A DNA stretch of 64,000 nucleotides, from contig CAWFFZ010000008.1 in assembly GCA_963815295.1 (NCBI GenBank), forward strand, positions 1,550,001-1,614,000, read 5' to 3'. A program made the translations under genes and the position numbers. Shown piece after piece: positions 52,578 through 61,865 of this stretch. This stretch comes from JACDHG01 sp963815295 (lineage in GTDB: Bacteria; Actinomycetota; Actinomycetes; Propionibacteriales; Nocardioidaceae). Each line of letters begins with the position of its first letter. The first letter of the stretch is position 1. Below the pieces are notes generated by a model. The model did not search any database and was not told where the DNA came from. It saw only the letters and a program-made list of their open reading frames with translations.

Positions 52578-53170
52578 GGCGCCACAGTGGCGGCGCTGAG
52601 CTGGCGGGCAAACTCCAGCAACGCCTCCACGGCGTCGGCACCCTCCGCGGTGGAGCTGATCCTGACGGCAAAGTCTTCCGCAGTCAGCACGCCGCTGTAG
52701 CCATGGTCGGCATCGCAGTCGGGATCGGCACAGCCAGCGGGTTCGAGGTCCACGCGCTGGACGGCACCCCACCCCACGGTCAGCACGGCCTCGGCGACCG
52801 CACCGCTGCCGGACGACGCCGGCTCACCAGCCGGGTTGGCCACCATCCGCGTAACCGCCACGCTCCCGATCCGAGCGAGCGGCACTGCTTCCGTCGAAGT
52901 CGAGGCGTACGGCGCCGGCAACAGGTCGTCGGGCGGGTGCTCGTCGGTGTGGGCGACCAGCAACCGCGACTTCGTGAGCACCAGCACCGTGACATGCCGG
53001 CGCACCTCGTCACGGTCGAAGGTCGGCTCGTGATGGATGACGTAGTCGATCACGGACTCGCCAGCGACCGCTGACTCGACCGCCTCGGCCACCACCGCCG
53101 GGTAGTAGCCCACCCGGTCGATCGCAGCCCTCAGGTCGTCGGCCCGGTCCTGCACGGTCGTGTCACGCAT
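52574..53170 (-). CDS. DUF5998 protein
   Basis: 198 residues from ATG at 53170; an in-frame start 48 bases further up is less likely. It reads AAIDRVGYYPAVVAEAVE, VTVLVLTKSRLLVAHTDEHP and ends with a short helical part (VEALLEFARQLS). A conserved actinobacterial family of unknown function, habitually next to the phosphodiesterase gene as here (TTGA overlap). AAGGAT six bases before the ATG could be a -10. Confidence 0.82.
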   Translation of the reverse strand: MRDTTVQDRADDLRAAIDRVGYYPAVVAEAVESAVAGESVIDYVIHHEPTFDRDEVRRHVTVLVLTKSRLLVAHTDEHPPDDLLPAPYASTSTEAVPLARIGSVAVTRMVANPAGEPASSGSGAVAEAVLTVGWGAVQRVDLEPAGCADPDCDADHGYSGVLTAEDFAVRISSTAEGADAVEALLEFARQLSAATVAP

Positions 53171-53247
53171 TACGCCATCCTTGCACGACGATGCCCGCCA
53201 CATCGCAGTCCTCCACAACGCCGTCCCTCTGCGTACTGTGAGTTCTC

Positions 53248-54102
53248 ATGAGCGCCCCGACGTCCACAGCTGTCCTCATCACGGGTTGCTCGTCGGGGAT
53301 CGGACATGCGACCGCCGCCCGGCTCGCAGAGAGCGGTTGGAGGGTCTACGCCACTGCACGACAGGTGGACGCGCTGGGCGACCTGGAGCGCCGAGGTTGC
53401 CGCACGCTGCGGCTCGACGTCACCGACGAGGAGTCGATGGCGGCGGCGGTCCGCCACGTCGAAGAAGCGGAAGGTGCGGTCGGTGTGCTCGTAAACAACG
53501 CCGGCTACAGCCAGTCCGGCGCCCTCGAGTCGCTACCCATGGAGAAGGTGCGGGCCCAGTTCGAGACGAACGTGTTCGGACTGCTCCGGATGTGCCAGTT
53601 GGCGCTGCCCGGCATGCGTGCGCAGGGCTGGGGCAAGATCGTCAACCTGTCGTCGATGGGAGGCAAGCTCACCTTTCCCGGCGGCGGCGCCTACCACGCC
53701 AGCAAGCATGCGGTGGAGGCCCTCTCCGACGCGCTTCGGTTCGAGGTGCGCGGTTTCGGAGTCGACGTCATCGTGATCGAGCCGGGGATCATCCGCTCAG
53801 ATTTCAGCGCGACGGCCGTGCAGGGTATCGAGGCGACCGACGACGATGACCCCTACGCCGAGTTCAACGTGGCGGTCGGACTCTCCACCGCCAGCGTCTA
53901 CGAGAAGGGCGTGGTCTCCCGGCTCGGTGGTCCTCCCGAGGCGGTCGCGCGCGCGGTCGAGAAGGCCATCGGCGCGCGCCGACCCCGCGCCCGCTACACC
54001 GTCACCCCATCGGCCAAACTGCTCCTGGCCCAGCATGCCGCCCTCCCGGACTCCGCCTGGGACGCGGTGATGCGCACGCAATACCCGCAGCCCCGGCGGT
54101 GA
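53248..54102 (+). CDS. SDR-family oxidoreductase
   Basis: 284 residues. LITGCSSGIGHATAARLAES binds the coenzyme, VLVNNAGYSQSG follows, and YHASKHAVEALSDALRFE holds the catalytic Tyr and Lys. IEPGIIRSDF is the PG motif. It resembles 'retinol dehydrogenase-like' classical SDRs. TACTGT lies eight bases before the ATG, a looser -10 candidate. Confidence 0.9.
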   Translation: MSAPTSTAVLITGCSSGIGHATAARLAESGWRVYATARQVDALGDLERRGCRTLRLDVTDEESMAAAVRHVEEAEGAVGVLVNNAGYSQSGALESLPMEKVRAQFETNVFGLLRMCQLALPGMRAQGWGKIVNLSSMGGKLTFPGGGAYHASKHAVEALSDALRFEVRGFGVDVIVIEPGIIRSDFSATAVQGIEATDDDDPYAEFNVAVGLSTASVYEKGVVSRLGGPPEAVARAVEKAIGARRPRARYTVTPSAKLLLAQHAALPDSAWDAVMRTQYPQPRR

Positions 54103-54130
54103 TCAAGGTGCGCGTCGGCCGGGTCGACGG

Positions 54131-56833
54131 TCAGCCGTGAAGTGTGTCGTCGCTGGACGACGCGCCCGCCAACCGCCGGGTCAGCGCGTCGCCCCGGATG
54201 TCGGCAGGTGCCATCACCCGAGCCGCGGCGCGGAGCACCTGACACCCCTCGGCTCCGGCGAGCACCAAGCCCAGGTCGAGGCGTTCGACGGCCGGGAGGT
54301 CGTCCTTGAGCTGCGCGAGCCGCGCGATGATTTGCTCGATGCTGGCCACGTCAACCGGCTCTGAGCCCCGGTAGCCGAAGAACAGCGGCGCCGCTCGCAC
54401 GTCGCGGACCAGGTCAGCCGCGTCCGACTCGGTCAGAGGTGGAATGCGGTAGGACACGTCGCCGAGGAGCTCTGACGGCGTACCCGCCATCCCGAACGAC
54501 ACGATCGGGCCGAACAAGGCGTCTTCGAAGCTCCCGATCGACACCGGTATGCCGGGCGGGGCCATCACCTGGACGACGAACTCCGCGCGCTCGGGGTCGT
54601 CGATCAGGTGGGTCAGGTTCCGCCATGCCGCGGTCATGTCGTCGGCGTCGTCAATCGCGCGCCAGACATGGGACAGGTCAGGGCGCTGGCGCAGTCGCGC
54701 CGCCGTCGCCTTGAGCACCACACTCCAACCGAGCTGCTCCCCAGCCGCGAGCGCCTCGTCGAGCGTCGCGACCCGCACATGGTGCTCCAACGTGATGCCG
54801 TAGTAGCCCAGAAGCTCGCGAAGACCGTCGTCGTCGAGCTCGACTCCCTCCGGCGCCTGCGTGACGAGCTTCGACACCATGAGCCGCGCGGCATCCCGGT
54901 CAATGTCCTCGAAGACCGGCATCCCCGTCTGGGGCCGGTGGACCCATTGCCCGTAGGTCACGACGCGCGCCAGCGCCCGGACCGCAGACTCAGGCGCGGA
55001 GTATGACGGCACCGAGCCTCGCCCTGCCGCGCCGGCCAGGTCGGGGACCCGCAACAACTCCGGGATGCCCTCGCTGCCGAGGAAGGTCGACACGAGAGGC
55101 TTGTCGGACTGCTCCCCGACAGCCGCGAGGACGTTGGCCACCTGCGCACTGGACGTGTCGAGCACCGGGATGAAGACGGCCACCACGGCGTCGACCCGTG
55201 GGTTGTCTATCGCAGCGTCAAGCGCGTGTTCGAAGTCCTCAGGAGTTGCGTCGGCGCCGAGCGGCACGGACTGCTCCACGACGAGGCCGGCAGCGGTTGC
55301 GGAGTCGGCGGCAAGCAGACCGAGGGCGTCGGAGTTGCCGACGACGGCGATCCGCGGACCCATCGGCAACGGCTGGTGCGCGAGCAGCTGGGCAACGTCG
55401 AACATCTCGTCGAGCGATTCGACCTGGATCACCCCCGCCTGCCGGAACATCGCGTCAACCGCGTGCTGCGGTGCGACCGTCGACCGCACGGTGTGCCCGA
55501 CGGGGACGCCCTGCGTCGTACGCCCGGACTTCACCGCCACGACCGGCTTGGTGCGGCCCACCCGGCGTGCGATCCGGGAGAACTTGCGCGGGTTGCCGAT
55601 CGACTCGAGATAGAGCAGCACGACTTCGGTGGCGTCGTCTTCCTCCCAGTACTGCAGCAGGTCGTTGCCGGACACGTCGGCGCGGTTGCCGGCCGACACG
55701 AACGTCGACAAGCCCAGCCCGCGCCGCGCCACCGTCTCCAGGATCGCCACCCCCAGTGCGCCCGACTGGCTGAAGAAGCCCACCCGGCCCCGTGGGGGCA
55801 TCACCGGCGACAACGAGGCGTTGAGCGACACCTCGGGGGCGGTGTTGATGACGCCGAGGCAGTTGGGCCCGACGAGGCGCAGCCCGTAGGAGCGGGCGAG
55901 CCCGACCAGGCGGCGCTGACGGAGCCGCCCTTCGTCACCGGTCTCCGCGAAGCCGCTGGACACCACGACGAGGCCATGCACGCGTTTGGCGGCGCAGTCG
56001 AGGACGACGTTCTCGACCGCGTCCGCGGGCACGGCCACGATCGCCAGGTCGACGCTTCCCGGGATGTCCTGGACGCTCTTGTATGCCGGCAGGCCCGCCA
56101 CCGCATCGGCCGCCGGGTTGACGACGTACACCCGCCCGGTGAAGTCACCCAGCACGAGGTTGCGGACGAGCGTGCTGCCGATGGTGTCCTGGCGGCGGCT
56201 CGCGCCAATGATGGCGACGCTGCCGGCCTCGAAGAACCGCGCCATAGACCGCGCCTCTGCACGGTGCTCGCGCGACCTCATCACGCCGACCGACGTGTCC
56301 GTGGCGGCAATCGGGAAGACGAGGTGAAGGACGCCCTCCTCGTAGCCGTTGACGATCCGGTAGCCGGCATCGCGGAATGTGTGGATCATCCGCACGTTGT
56401 CGGGCATCACCTCGGCGACGAATGCGTCGATGCCGCGCTCACGGGCGGCCTGGGCGAGGTGCTCGAGCAAGAGCTGAGCCACACCGCGGCCCTGATGGGC
56501 GTCCTCGACGAGGAACGCGACCTCTGCCTCGTGCTCGTCGATCCGGTCGAAGCGGCCGACCGCGATTATCCGCTGGGCCACGGTCACCACGAATGCGACC
56601 CGGTCGTGGTGGTCGACGTGGGTGAACCGCTCGACGTCACGGTCGGACAGCGTCGGGTAGGGCGCGAAGAAGCGCAGGTACTTGGACTCGGGCGACACCC
56701 GGCTGTAGAACTCGACGAGCAGCTCTCCGTCGTCGGGCCGGATCGGTCGCAGCCGAGCCGCGCCACCGTCGAGCAGCAGGACGTCGGCCTCCCAGTGCGC
56801 GGGATAGGTGTGCTGCTCTTCGCTGGTGGCCAC
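54131..56833 (-). CDS. GNAT acetyltransferase fused to an ADP-forming acyl-CoA synthetase
   Basis: 900 residues from GTG. A GNAT domain (about 25-175) has VEDAHQGRGVAQLLLEHLAQ, the acetyl-CoA loop. Then follow the CoA-binding fold (SVAIIGASRRQDTIGSTLVR), the flavodoxin-like succinyl-CoA ligase domain (VGPNCLGVINTAPEVS, VGFFSQSGALG) and a C-terminal ATP-grasp (LDEALAAGEQLGWSVVLKAT). This is the reverse domain order to E. coli PatZ, but common in actinobacteria. It may acetylate proteins such as acyl-CoA synthetases. TAGATT lies six bases before the GTG, and an acyl-CoA ligase gene is divergent. Confidence 0.9.
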   Translation of the reverse strand: MATSEEQHTYPAHWEADVLLLDGGAARLRPIRPDDGELLVEFYSRVSPESKYLRFFAPYPTLSDRDVERFTHVDHHDRVAFVVTVAQRIIAVGRFDRIDEHEAEVAFLVEDAHQGRGVAQLLLEHLAQAARERGIDAFVAEVMPDNVRMIHTFRDAGYRIVNGYEEGVLHLVFPIAATDTSVGVMRSREHRAEARSMARFFEAGSVAIIGASRRQDTIGSTLVRNLVLGDFTGRVYVVNPAADAVAGLPAYKSVQDIPGSVDLAIVAVPADAVENVVLDCAAKRVHGLVVVSSGFAETGDEGRLRQRRLVGLARSYGLRLVGPNCLGVINTAPEVSLNASLSPVMPPRGRVGFFSQSGALGVAILETVARRGLGLSTFVSAGNRADVSGNDLLQYWEEDDATEVVLLYLESIGNPRKFSRIARRVGRTKPVVAVKSGRTTQGVPVGHTVRSTVAPQHAVDAMFRQAGVIQVESLDEMFDVAQLLAHQPLPMGPRIAVVGNSDALGLLAADSATAAGLVVEQSVPLGADATPEDFEHALDAAIDNPRVDAVVAVFIPVLDTSSAQVANVLAAVGEQSDKPLVSTFLGSEGIPELLRVPDLAGAAGRGSVPSYSAPESAVRALARVVTYGQWVHRPQTGMPVFEDIDRDAARLMVSKLVTQAPEGVELDDDGLRELLGYYGITLEHHVRVATLDEALAAGEQLGWSVVLKATAARLRQRPDLSHVWRAIDDADDMTAAWRNLTHLIDDPERAEFVVQVMAPPGIPVSIGSFEDALFGPIVSFGMAGTPSELLGDVSYRIPPLTESDAADLVRDVRAAPLFFGYRGSEPVDVASIEQIIARLAQLKDDLPAVERLDLGLVLAGAEGCQVLRAAARVMAPADIRGDALTRRLAGASSSDDTLHG

Positions 56834-56839
56834 GGCGCG

Positions 56840-56845
56840 AATCTA
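56840..56845 (-). promoter_or_regulatory. -10 hexamer TAGATT, GNAT/acyl-CoA synthetase gene
   Basis: Minus-strand TAGATT ends six bases before the GTG at 56833. Confidence 0.6.
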
Positions 56846-56927
56846 TCCCGTCCTGCGGGAACAGCCGACGGTGACAAGATGGCGGATACGGACACCAAGC
56901 GTGACGTCGAGACCCCAGGAGCACCCG

Positions 56928-58655
56928 ATGGCGACCGACTCCCCCACCCCCGACACCGCAGCCGATGCGACCCAGGAGTTCCGGCACGCGCGTGACTTCC
57001 TGCAGGCAAACCGCGAGGACTACTCGCGCGCCTACCGCGACTTCCGCTGGCCCGAGCTCAAGACCTTCAACTACGCCACAGACTGGATCGACGTGCTGGC
57101 CCTCGAGAGCGGCAACGTGCGGGCGCTGTGGATCATCGAGGAGGACGGCAGCGAAACCACGCTGACGTTTGCCGAGGTGAGCGAGCTGTCGCAGCGGTTC
57201 GCGGGCTCGCTCCGGGAGGCCGGCATCGGCCCCGGCGACCGGGTGCTGCTCCTTCTCGGCAACTGTGCGCCGCTGTGGGTGGCGATGCTCGGTTGCATCC
57301 GTCTCGGCGCTGTGATCATCCCGGCCACCACCTTGCTCTCCGCCGACGACCTCGCAGACCGACTGGACCGCGGCCGGGTCGCCGGCGTGGTGGCGGGCGC
57401 CGGCGACACCGAGAAGTTCGGGCCAGACACAGAGTCCCTGGTGCGCGTCAGTGTCGGCAGCAGCGAGGGATGGATGTCGTATGACGACGCGGTCGCCGAG
57501 AGCGTCACGCCTCACGTGGGTGGCGGCACCGCAGCCAGCGACCCGATGCTGCTGTACTTCACGTCCGGCACCACCGCCCAGCCCAAGCTGGTCGAGCACA
57601 CCCAGACGTCATACCCGATCGGGCATCTCTCGACGATGTACTGGATCGGACTGCAGCCAGGCGACCTGCATCTCAACATCTCGTCGCCTGGCTGGGCCAA
57701 ACACGCCTGGTCGTGCTTCTTCGCGCCCTGGAACGCCGGCGCCACCACCGTCATCTACAACTACGCACGCTTTGACGCCTCAGCACTGCTCGACGTGATG
57801 GAGCGCATCGGCGTGACGACGTTCTGCGCGCCACCGACGGTGTGGCGGATGATCACGCAGGCCGAGCTCGGCGGCCACCGGCTGGCGCTGCGCGAGTGTG
57901 TCGGGGCCGGGGAGCCGCTGAACCCCGAGGTGATCGAGCAGATCCAGCATGCGTGGGAGCTGACCGTCCGCGACGGTTTCGGGCAGACCGAGACGACGGC
58001 GCTGATCGGCAATCCGCCAGGGCAGCCAATCAAGCTCGGCTCGATGGGTCGCCCGCTGCCCGGCTACACGGTCTCGTTGGTGGACCCGCTCACCGGCGAC
58101 GTCGGCGCGGACGGTGAGATCTGTCTCGAGCTGGCGCGGCGCCCGCTTGGCCTGATGGTCGGCTATCACGACGACGCCGAGCGCACCTCGGAGGCGATGC
58201 GCGACGGTTTCTACCACACGGGCGACGTCGCCTCGGTCGACGACGAGGGCTACGTCACGTATGTCGGCCGCTCCGACGACGTGTTCAAGGCTAGCGACTA
58301 CCGGATCAGCCCGTTCGAGCTAGAGAGCGTGCTGATCGAGCATCCGGCGGTGGCGGAGGCGGCCGTCGTGCCGTCACCCGACCCGGTGCGCCTCGCGGTG
58401 CCGAAGGCATTTGTAGTGCTGGCGGCCGGCTACTCGCCCACGGCGGAGACGGCGTTCGAGATCTTGCGGTTTGCCCGCGAACACCTGGCGCCGTACAAGC
58501 GGATCCGCCTCCTCGAGTTCGCCGAGCTCCCGAAGACGATCAGCGGGAAGATCCGCCGCGTCGAGCTCCGCGCGGACGAAGCCGAGGGGGTGGCGTCCGG
58601 CCAGCGCGGAGAACACGCCTACACGGAGGACGACTTCCCCGCCCTCAAGTCATGA
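56928..58655 (+). CDS. AMP-forming acyl-CoA synthetase
   Basis: 575 residues from ATG at 56928, with AGGAG six bases upstream. The ATP loop is YFTSGTTAQPK near 200; DGFGQTETT near 350 and FYHTGDVASVDDEGYVTYVG near 425 are the other AMP-binding motifs. GRSDDVFKASDYRISPFELE is the hinge, and PKTISGKIRRVELR carries the C-terminal Lys whose acetylation switches such enzymes off. It activates an acyl chain to acyl-CoA, of the medium-chain type by resemblance. A divergent GNAT-ligase fusion might regulate it (inference). Confidence 0.92.
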   Translation: MATDSPTPDTAADATQEFRHARDFLQANREDYSRAYRDFRWPELKTFNYATDWIDVLALESGNVRALWIIEEDGSETTLTFAEVSELSQRFAGSLREAGIGPGDRVLLLLGNCAPLWVAMLGCIRLGAVIIPATTLLSADDLADRLDRGRVAGVVAGAGDTEKFGPDTESLVRVSVGSSEGWMSYDDAVAESVTPHVGGGTAASDPMLLYFTSGTTAQPKLVEHTQTSYPIGHLSTMYWIGLQPGDLHLNISSPGWAKHAWSCFFAPWNAGATTVIYNYARFDASALLDVMERIGVTTFCAPPTVWRMITQAELGGHRLALRECVGAGEPLNPEVIEQIQHAWELTVRDGFGQTETTALIGNPPGQPIKLGSMGRPLPGYTVSLVDPLTGDVGADGEICLELARRPLGLMVGYHDDAERTSEAMRDGFYHTGDVASVDDEGYVTYVGRSDDVFKASDYRISPFELESVLIEHPAVAEAAVVPSPDPVRLAVPKAFVVLAAGYSPTAETAFEILRFAREHLAPYKRIRLLEFAELPKTISGKIRRVELRADEAEGVASGQRGEHAYTEDDFPALKS

Positions 58656-58694
58656 CCCGGGTGTGAACTTGGTGCCGGCTGGGCACGTAGGCGA

Positions 58695-59204
58695 CTATTC
58701 GCCGACGGTGCCGTCGGTGAGCTCGCGGACGATGTCGAGGTGACCGGCGTGGCGGGCGTACTCCTGCAGCACATGGAACAGCACCCGCTCGAGGGTCGCG
58801 GGCGGGTCGCCGTCCCAGCGCTCCCCCGGCACACCGACGTCAGCCAGGTCGTGCGCCTCCACGATGGCGCGGGTTCGGTCGCCCGCTGACAGCAGCAGCT
58901 GCACCAGCTCGGGCAGCGTCTCGTCGTCGCCGACGAACCAACGGCCGTCGCGGTTGTCGCCCCAGGGATTATCGACATCCTCACCCTCGAAGCCCCACAC
59001 GAACCACCGGATCTCGACATGAGCCAGGTGTTTGACCAGCTCTATCGGCGTCCATCCCGACGGCAACCGGCTTTGGCGAAGGGCGTGGTCGTCGAGCCCG
59101 TCGACCTTGGCCACGATGACGCTGCGGTAGTAGTCGAGGTACCCAAGGAACACCTCGGCCCGGGACGAGATCGGCACGGTGGGTGACGGGAAGGGCAGGG
59201 TCAT
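58695..59204 (-). CDS. DinB/DUF664 family protein
   Basis: 169 residues, four-helix bundle pattern. Metal-binding histidines are likely in LVKHLAHVEIRWF and VLFHVLQEYARHAGHLDIVRE. Related to mycothiol-dependent maleylpyruvate isomerase-like and DinB proteins; mini-circle 'DUF664' type. Function unknown, possibly thiol (mycothiol) transfer. Confidence 0.88.
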   Translation of the reverse strand: MTLPFPSPTVPISSRAEVFLGYLDYYRSVIVAKVDGLDDHALRQSRLPSGWTPIELVKHLAHVEIRWFVWGFEGEDVDNPWGDNRDGRWFVGDDETLPELVQLLLSAGDRTRAIVEAHDLADVGVPGERWDGDPPATLERVLFHVLQEYARHAGHLDIVRELTDGTVGE

Positions 59205-59380
59205 GACGCGCCAGTATGCCGGAGGAGCGCCACGATCCGACTCTCACGTCGCCCCAGCAACGCCACAGTCGGATCCTTCGGGCAAGGGCGTGCTGCCCGT
59301 GTGGCGAGCCTCTGCTGGCCGGGCGATCCGCTCCGACACAATAGGGCGTTGCCCGACCCCAGGAGACATGACCGAGACCG

Positions 59381-61828
59381 ATGGCCCGACGTACCAAGAC
59401 CGATCCGCTGCCCGACGACTTCGACGAGCACATCGTCGACATCGACGTCCGAGACGAGATGCGCTCGAGCTACCTCGAGTACGCCTACTCCGTCATCTAC
59501 TCGCGTGCTCTCCCCGACGCCCGCGACGGGCTCAAGCCTGTGCAGCGCCGCATCCTCTACACAATGCACGACATGGGCGTGCGTCCCGACCGTGGCCACG
59601 TCAAGAGCGCCCGCGTCGTCGGCGAGGTGATGGGGCGGCTGCACCCGCACGGCGACACAGCGATCTACGACGCCCTGGTCAGAATGGTCCAGCCGTGGTC
59701 ACTGCGGCTCCCTCTCATCGACGGCCACGGCAACTTCGGCTCCCCCGACGACCCGCCGGCCGCGATGCGCTACTCCGAGTGCCGGATGGCCCCGGCCGCA
59801 CTGCCGATGACGGCCGGAATCGACGAGGACACGGTCGACTTCAAGCCCAACTACGACAGCCGTGAGTTCGAACCGGTCGTGCTGCCTGCGGCCTTCCCCA
59901 ACCTGCTCGTCAACGGCGCATCCGGAATCGCCGTCGGGATGGCGACGAACCTGGCTCCGCACAACCTCGTCGAGGTCGTGCAGGCACTCCGCCACCTCAT
60001 CGCCAACCCCAAGGCCGGGCTCGACGACCTGATGCGGTTCATCCCCGGTCCGGACCTTCCCACAGGCGGCAAGATCGTCGGCCTCGACGGCATTCGCGAG
60101 GCATACGAGACCGGTCGGGGCTCCTTCCGGATGCGGGCCAGTGCGCGGATCGAGAGCGTGTCTCCACGCCGTAAGGGGATCGTCGTCACCGAGCTCCCCT
60201 ACACCGTCGGCCCCGAGCGGGTCATCGAGCGGATCAAGGTCCTCGTGCAGACGAAGAAGCTGCTGGGCATCGCCGACGTCAAGGACCTCACCGACCGGAC
60301 CAAGGGTCTCCAGCTCGTCATCGAGATCAAGAACGGCTTCCACCCCGAGGCGATCCTCGACCAGCTCTACCGGCAGACACCGATGGAGGACAGCTTCGGC
60401 ATTAACGCTGTCGCCCTCGTCGACGGGCAACCGCGAACGCTTGGCCTCAAGGAGATGCTGGAGGTCTACCTCAACCACCGGTTCGACGTGGTCCGGCGGC
60501 GGTCGGCGTTCCGGCGCGGCAAGGCGCAGGACCGGCTCCATCTCGTCGAGGGCCTGCTCGTGGCGATCCTCGACATCGACGAAGTCATCCAGCTGATCCG
60601 GTCGAGCGACAATGCCGAGCAGGCCAAGTCCCGGCTGATCGACGTCTTCGACCTGTCGGACGTCCAGGCGTCGTACATCCTCGACATGCCGCTGCGCCGG
60701 CTCACCAAGTTCTCCAGGATCGAGCTGGAGACCGAGAAGGGTGAGCTGGAGAGGACGATCGAGCAGCTGAGCGCCATCCTCGATGACGAGCGGCTGCTGC
60801 GGAAGGTCGTCGGCGACGAGCTTGCCGACGTGGCCAAACAGCTCGGCACACCGCGACGTACCGTCTTGCTGGAGTCGGCCGGCCAACCCGCTGTCTCGGC
60901 CGTGCCGCTCGAGGTGGCCGACGACCCGTGCCGGGTACTGCTCTCGTCGACCGGCCTGCTCGCGCGCAGCATCGGCGACCAGCCGTTCGGCACCGGCGGC
61001 CGGGCCAAGCACGACGCTGTCGTGGCGGTGGCTCGGACCACCGCACGCGGCACGATCGGGCTCCTCACGTCGGCGGGTCGGCTGCTGAAGCTCGACGTCC
61101 TCGACCTTCCCGCCCTGCCGTCGACGGCGACAGCGCCGCAGCTGCAGGGCGGCGCTCCGCTCAGCGAGTTCGTCGCGCTCGATCCTGGCGAGCGGGTGGT
61201 CGGGCTGACGTCCCTGTCACCCGACTCGCTCGGCCTCGCCCTCGGTACGTCGTCGGGAGTGGTCAAGCGGGTGCAGCCCGAAGTGCTCAGCAACCGCGAC
61301 TCGTGGGACGTCATCCGCCTCGAAGACGGCGACGAGGTCGTCGGCGGCTTCGAGCTGATGAGCGCCGAAGACGAGCTCGTCTTCGTGAGCAGCGACGCAC
61401 AGCTGTTGCACTTCCCCGCTGCTGGCGTCCGGCCGCAGGGTCGCTCCGGCGGAGGAATCGCCGGCATCCGACTGGCCAGCGGGACCCGAGTGGCGTTCTT
61501 CGGGTCTCTCGACCCGCAGGCCGACAACGTCGTGGTCACCGTGTCGGGTTCGAGCGACGCGCTGCCCGGCACCGAGCCAGGGAGCGTCAAGGTGACGCCG
61601 TTCTCGGAGTACCCGCCCAAGGGCCGCGGCACAGGCGGAGTCCGCTGTCATCGCTTCCTCAAGGGCGAGGACGTGATCATCGCCGCGTTCGCCGGGCCTG
61701 CCCCTGCGCGGGCGGCTGCCTCCAGCGGCTCACCCGTCGACCTGCCCGCGGAAGCCGGGAGGCGCGACGGTTCAGGCACCCCCGCCGCACAGCCGATTGC
61801 AGCGATCAGCGGGCAGCTCCGCGAGTGA
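59381..61828 (+). CDS. parC: DNA topoisomerase IV/gyrase subunit A
   Basis: 815 residues. The start DDFDEHIVDIDVRDEMRSSYLEYAYSVI-like text, VGEVMGRLHPHGDTAIYDAL and the catalytic Tyr in AAMRYSECRM define a type IIA A subunit. The wording DGHGNFGSPDDPPAAMRY and length resemble Streptomyces ParC rather than GyrA. Six C-terminal blades begin near 500. AGGAG at 59361 is 15 bases from this ATG and closer to an out-of-frame ATG at 59368, yet homology demands 59381. Decatenates chromosomes. parE is not in the window. Confidence 0.92.
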   Translation: MARRTKTDPLPDDFDEHIVDIDVRDEMRSSYLEYAYSVIYSRALPDARDGLKPVQRRILYTMHDMGVRPDRGHVKSARVVGEVMGRLHPHGDTAIYDALVRMVQPWSLRLPLIDGHGNFGSPDDPPAAMRYSECRMAPAALPMTAGIDEDTVDFKPNYDSREFEPVVLPAAFPNLLVNGASGIAVGMATNLAPHNLVEVVQALRHLIANPKAGLDDLMRFIPGPDLPTGGKIVGLDGIREAYETGRGSFRMRASARIESVSPRRKGIVVTELPYTVGPERVIERIKVLVQTKKLLGIADVKDLTDRTKGLQLVIEIKNGFHPEAILDQLYRQTPMEDSFGINAVALVDGQPRTLGLKEMLEVYLNHRFDVVRRRSAFRRGKAQDRLHLVEGLLVAILDIDEVIQLIRSSDNAEQAKSRLIDVFDLSDVQASYILDMPLRRLTKFSRIELETEKGELERTIEQLSAILDDERLLRKVVGDELADVAKQLGTPRRTVLLESAGQPAVSAVPLEVADDPCRVLLSSTGLLARSIGDQPFGTGGRAKHDAVVAVARTTARGTIGLLTSAGRLLKLDVLDLPALPSTATAPQLQGGAPLSEFVALDPGERVVGLTSLSPDSLGLALGTSSGVVKRVQPEVLSNRDSWDVIRLEDGDEVVGGFELMSAEDELVFVSSDAQLLHFPAAGVRPQGRSGGGIAGIRLASGTRVAFFGSLDPQADNVVVTVSGSSDALPGTEPGSVKVTPFSEYPPKGRGTGGVRCHRFLKGEDVIIAAFAGPAPARAAASSGSPVDLPAEAGRRDGSGTPAAQPIAAISGQLRE

Positions 61829-61853
61829 GCGCGGCCGCGGCCTCATCGCATGG

Positions 61854-61859
61854 CAGGCT
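61854..61859 (+). promoter_or_regulatory. Possible -10 hexamer CAGGCT, lprG-like operon
   Basis: CAGGCT ends six bases before GTG at 61866; one mismatch to TAN3T at the first base. Confidence 0.4.
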
Positions 61860-61865
61860 GTCACT

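Noticed and set aside
59368..59865. ATG at 59368 with a well-spaced AGGAG
   Set aside because: It is 13 bases out of register with the topoisomerase frame, and its product is Arg/His-rich. Homology puts the true start at 59381.
59381..61828. Calling this gene gyrA
   Set aside because: The DGHGNFGSPDDPPAAMRYSECRM region (given in parts in the entry) and length resemble Streptomyces ParC; a gyrA would be expected elsewhere. A tree would decide.
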